Of a DNA stretch of 14,891 nucleotides, positions 12,539 through 14,891 are shown piece by piece. Every line of letters begins with the position of its first letter. The stretch's first letter is position 1. Made by a program: the position numbers and the translations under genes. The DNA comes from an uncultured bacterium (GTDB lineage: Bacteria; Pseudomonadota; Gammaproteobacteria; Burkholderiales; Burkholderiaceae_F). The notes under the pieces were generated by a model. The model was not told the origin of the DNA, made no database searches, and saw only the letters and a program-made list of their open reading frames with translations. The stretch spans positions 1 to 14,891 of the forward strand of contig CAJMRV010000023.1 in assembly GCA_905215795.1 (NCBI GenBank). The letters are read 5' to 3'.

Positions 12539-12561
12539 CGGGGGACGCGCCGCGTCCCCCG
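12539..12561. terminator. GC hairpin after yqeY
   Basis: A near-continuous palindrome: CGGGGGACGC (12539-12548) pairs with GCGTCCCCCG (12552-12561) around GCC. It starts seven bases past the yqeY stop and has no T-tract. It may partly terminate, or mark a processing site ahead of dnaG. The rest of the 215-base gap to dnaG is GC-rich, with further short dyads and no gene. Confidence 0.45.
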
Positions 12562-12746
12562 GCCTTCCGGAGCCTCCGGGGCGCCTCCGCATGGAGGGCG
12601 CCGCCGTCGAGTCCGGTCCGGGACGCGTCTTCACGGACCCTGCGGACCCCATCCGGGCCGCGGCCGCCCGGGAAGGGGCGTCCCTTCGCTTTGCCGGGTC
12701 CGCCGGAATCCCGGCGCCGACCCCATCCCTTCGAGCCCATCCGATC

Positions 12747-14891
12747 ATGATTCCACAAGGCTTCATCACCCAGCTCCTCGAACGCGCCGACATCGTCGAC
12801 GTGGTCGGACAGGCCGTGCCCCTCAAGAAGACGGGGCGCAACTTCCAGTGCTGCTGTCCGTTCCACAACGAGAAGACGCCCTCGTTCAACGTGAGCCCGC
12901 AGAAGCAGATCTACAAGTGCTTCGGCTGCGGGGTCTCGGGGAACGCCATCGGCTTCCTGATGGCCTACGAGAACCTGGAGTTCCCGGATGCGGTGAGGCG
13001 CCTGGCGTCGATGTACGGCATGGAGGTCCCCGAGGACCGCTCGCCGCGCCGCCGCGCCCAGCGTGAGAAGGTGCGCTCGCTCACCGACTACATGCAGGAG
13101 GCGCAGGACTTCTACCGCGCCAAGATCGAGACGAACGCGCGGGTCAAGCACTACGTCGAGGAGCGCCGCCTCTCCGCGGAGACCTGCGAGCGCTTCGGAC
13201 TGGGCTACTCGCCCGATGAATGGCACGCCCTCGAGGGCGTCTTCAAGGAGCGCTACAAGGAGAAGGCCCTCCTTGAATGCGGCCTCGTCAACGAGAAGAA
13301 CGGCCGCCGCTACGACGCGTTCCGCGGCCGCCTCATGTTCCCGATCCGCAACACCAAGGGCCACGTGATCGGGTTCGGCGCGCGCACCCTCAACGGCGAC
13401 GAACACCCCAAATACCTCAACAGCCCCGAGACGCCCATCTACCACAAGGGCAGCGAGCTCTACGGCCTCTTCGAAGGCCGCGACGCCGTGCGCGAGAAGG
13501 GACGCGCGATCGTCTGCGAGGGCTACATGGACGTCATCCAGCTCTCCCAGGCGGGCTTCCGCGAGGCGGTCGCCGCGCTGGGCACCTCGATCACGCCCGA
13601 ACACGTCAGGAAGCTCTTCAAGCTCACCAACCGCGTCTACTTCAGCTTCGACGGGGACGGCGCCGGCCGCAAGGCCGCCGTGCGCGCCCTCGAGGCGACG
13701 CTCTCGGTCGTCACCGACGAGCAGAAGGCCTTCTTCATCATCCTCCCGCCCGAGCACGACCCGGACAGCCTGATCAAGGCCGAGGGCCCCGAGGGCTACG
13801 AGCGCGAGGTCGAGAAGGCGTTCCCGCTCACCGAATTCGTGCGCCGCGTGCTCACCGAAGGGAAGGAGCTCGAGTACGCCGACGAGCGCGCCCAGGTCGT
13901 CGCCGAGGCAAGGGCGTGGGTAATCTCGATGACGAACGCCCCGTTTTTGAGGCTCGCCCTCATCAAGGAGCTCGCGAGCGTGACCCGCTTTACGGTCGAC
14001 GAGCTCGAACGCCAGTACGGTCTGGCCACCGGACCGCGCCCCGCCGCGGCCGCCGTGGGCGGCTCGCGTCCCCAGCAGGGCGGGCGCGGCGCCGTGCTCG
14101 CCACCGGCTGGGACCCCGCCGCGGCCTACGCCGCGAGAAGGAGCCGCGAGCGCGGCTTCCGCGGGGGCTTCCGCACGGGCTACAGGAACGGCTACCGTGG
14201 CGAGCTCGCCCGCTACGAGCCGCGCGTCGGCGTCACCGACAAGCGCTGGCGCCTCCTGCAGTGCCTGCTCGTCTACCCGGACCTCTTCAACGAGTTCCAG
14301 GACCGCATCGTCGACCTCTTCCTTGAGAGCCAGAACGCGATTGCCCAGACGATCATCGACGTGTGGCGCGAGTCGATCAACGAATCCACGGGCGAGGTCT
14401 GCGTGAGCCCCGCCTCGCTCCTCATGAGCCTCGAGGAGAAGCCCTACTACGACAACTGCGTGCGCCTGATCGAGGAGGAGCTCAAGCTCGAGACGCCCCG
14501 CGAGGGCGCCCTCGTCGAGCTCAACCGCGCGTTCCTCGAACTCGAGCTCGAGCGCGTCAAGGCCAAGATCGCCGACGCGCCCGCCGACCCGGTGCAGCTC
14601 CGCGCCCTGATCACGCGCCAGTTCGACCTCCTCGGTCTGATCGCCGAATCGCGCGAGGCCGAAAGCGAGTACCGATTCCGCCGCATCCGCCACGAGGAGG
14701 TGGCCGCGAGCCGCCAGCACAAGGTCGTCTACAGCGACAACGCCATCGTGCGCGGCATCCAGGAACGCCTCTTCGGTCCCGAGGAGAAGGACGGCGGCGA
14801 CACCGTCGCCGACGCCGCGCTCCAGCCCGTCGGCGAGCCCGGCGGGCAGCACGCCGCACACGGCGCCCACGCCGAACTCGGCGCCGCCATC
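12747..14891 (+). CDS. dnaG: DNA primase (DnaG), 3' end outside the window
   Basis: DnaG makes RNA primers at the replication fork and docks on the DnaB helicase. 715 codons are visible without a stop; E. coli DnaG has 581. The CHC2 zinc domain has Cys37, His40, Cys58 and Cys61 (CPFHNEKTPSF, YKCFGCG). The polymerase core shows RGRLMFPI (194-201) and the TOPRIM residues Glu258 (CEGYMDV) and Asp302 and Asp304 (FDGDGAGRKA). Residues about 428-495 form a Gly/Ala/Arg-rich linker containing RGFRGGFRTGYRNGYRG (469-485). The helicase-binding helical domain follows (about 500-662), then an Ala/Gly/His/Asp-rich tail of at least 53 residues. The ATG at 12747 fits the family N-terminus but has no Shine-Dalgarno. 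It probably precedes rpoD, as in E. coli, but that lies outside the window. Confidence 0.96.
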   Translation, partial: MIPQGFITQLLERADIVDVVGQAVPLKKTGRNFQCCCPFHNEKTPSFNVSPQKQIYKCFGCGVSGNAIGFLMAYENLEFPDAVRRLASMYGMEVPEDRSPRRRAQREKVRSLTDYMQEAQDFYRAKIETNARVKHYVEERRLSAETCERFGLGYSPDEWHALEGVFKERYKEKALLECGLVNEKNGRRYDAFRGRLMFPIRNTKGHVIGFGARTLNGDEHPKYLNSPETPIYHKGSELYGLFEGRDAVREKGRAIVCEGYMDVIQLSQAGFREAVAALGTSITPEHVRKLFKLTNRVYFSFDGDGAGRKAAVRALEATLSVVTDEQKAFFIILPPEHDPDSLIKAEGPEGYEREVEKAFPLTEFVRRVLTEGKELEYADERAQVVAEARAWVISMTNAPFLRLALIKELASVTRFTVDELERQYGLATGPRPAAAAVGGSRPQQGGRGAVLATGWDPAAAYAARRSRERGFRGGFRTGYRNGYRGELARYEPRVGVTDKRWRLLQCLLVYPDLFNEFQDRIVDLFLESQNAIAQTIIDVWRESINESTGEVCVSPASLLMSLEEKPYYDNCVRLIEEELKLETPREGALVELNRAFLELELERVKAKIADAPADPVQLRALITRQFDLLGLIAESREAESEYRFRRIRHEEVAASRQHKVVYSDNAIVRGIQERLFGPEEKDGGDTVADAALQPVGEPGGQHAAHGAHAELGAAI

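Noticed and set aside
12348..14870. An 840-codon open frame on the minus strand opposite dnaG and yqeY
   Set aside because: Same antisense artefact of third-position GC; the plus strand encodes DnaG with all catalytic and zinc residues intact.
1..14891. Mobile elements, CRISPR arrays, toxin-antitoxin or defence genes
   Set aside because: I saw no transposase or integrase motif, no regularly spaced direct repeats, no tRNA attachment site and no composition shift. Every long gene has a recognised housekeeping family.

Overview
The window looks like a stretch of core chromosome from a high-GC betaproteobacterium. Burkholderiales is likely, and something near Sutterellaceae is my best guess. The evidence is the ribF-ileS-lspA-coaBC gene order, the zinc-free L33 and L28 ribosomal proteins, and an rpsU-yqeY-dnaG cluster of the macromolecular synthesis type. 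All genes are strongly GC-rich at third codon positions, so the opposite strands carry very long spurious open frames. I see no insertion sequence, phage gene, CRISPR array, tRNA or rRNA, and no block of divergent composition.

Layout. Bases 119-5952 (minus strand) form the block ribF (FAD synthesis), ileS (isoleucyl-tRNA synthetase), lspA (lipoprotein signal peptidase) and coaBC (coenzyme A synthesis); coaBC also appears to have its own promoter. A 458-base divergent region (5953-6410) carries promoter-like elements in both directions and a heavily structured GC-rich leader ahead of an RsmB/NOP-family RNA m5C methyltransferase (6411-7889, plus). Two clear terminators separate it from the convergent rpmB-rpmG pair (8069-8490, minus). 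ispH (8789-9751) and a YbaK-type aminoacyl-tRNA deacylase (9832-10326) run on the plus strand and end in three consecutive hairpins facing tsaD (10453-11493, minus). Divergent from tsaD is the macromolecular synthesis cluster: rpsU (11729-11941), an intrinsic terminator, yqeY (12088-12531, TTG start) and dnaG (from 12747, running off the right edge).

Most genes serve translation (tRNA charging, tRNA modification and editing, ribosomal proteins, RNA methylation), with coenzyme A, flavin and isoprenoid cofactor synthesis and the replication primase beside them. I found no convincing new multi-gene system. The best leads are regulatory or structural: a 27-codon leader ORF overlapping an attenuator-like hairpin just before rpsU; a DnaG with an Arg/Gly/aromatic-rich linker and a long C-terminal tail; a long structured leader before the methyltransferase gene; a possible leaderless tsaD mRNA; and an inverted repeat over the coaBC promoter.
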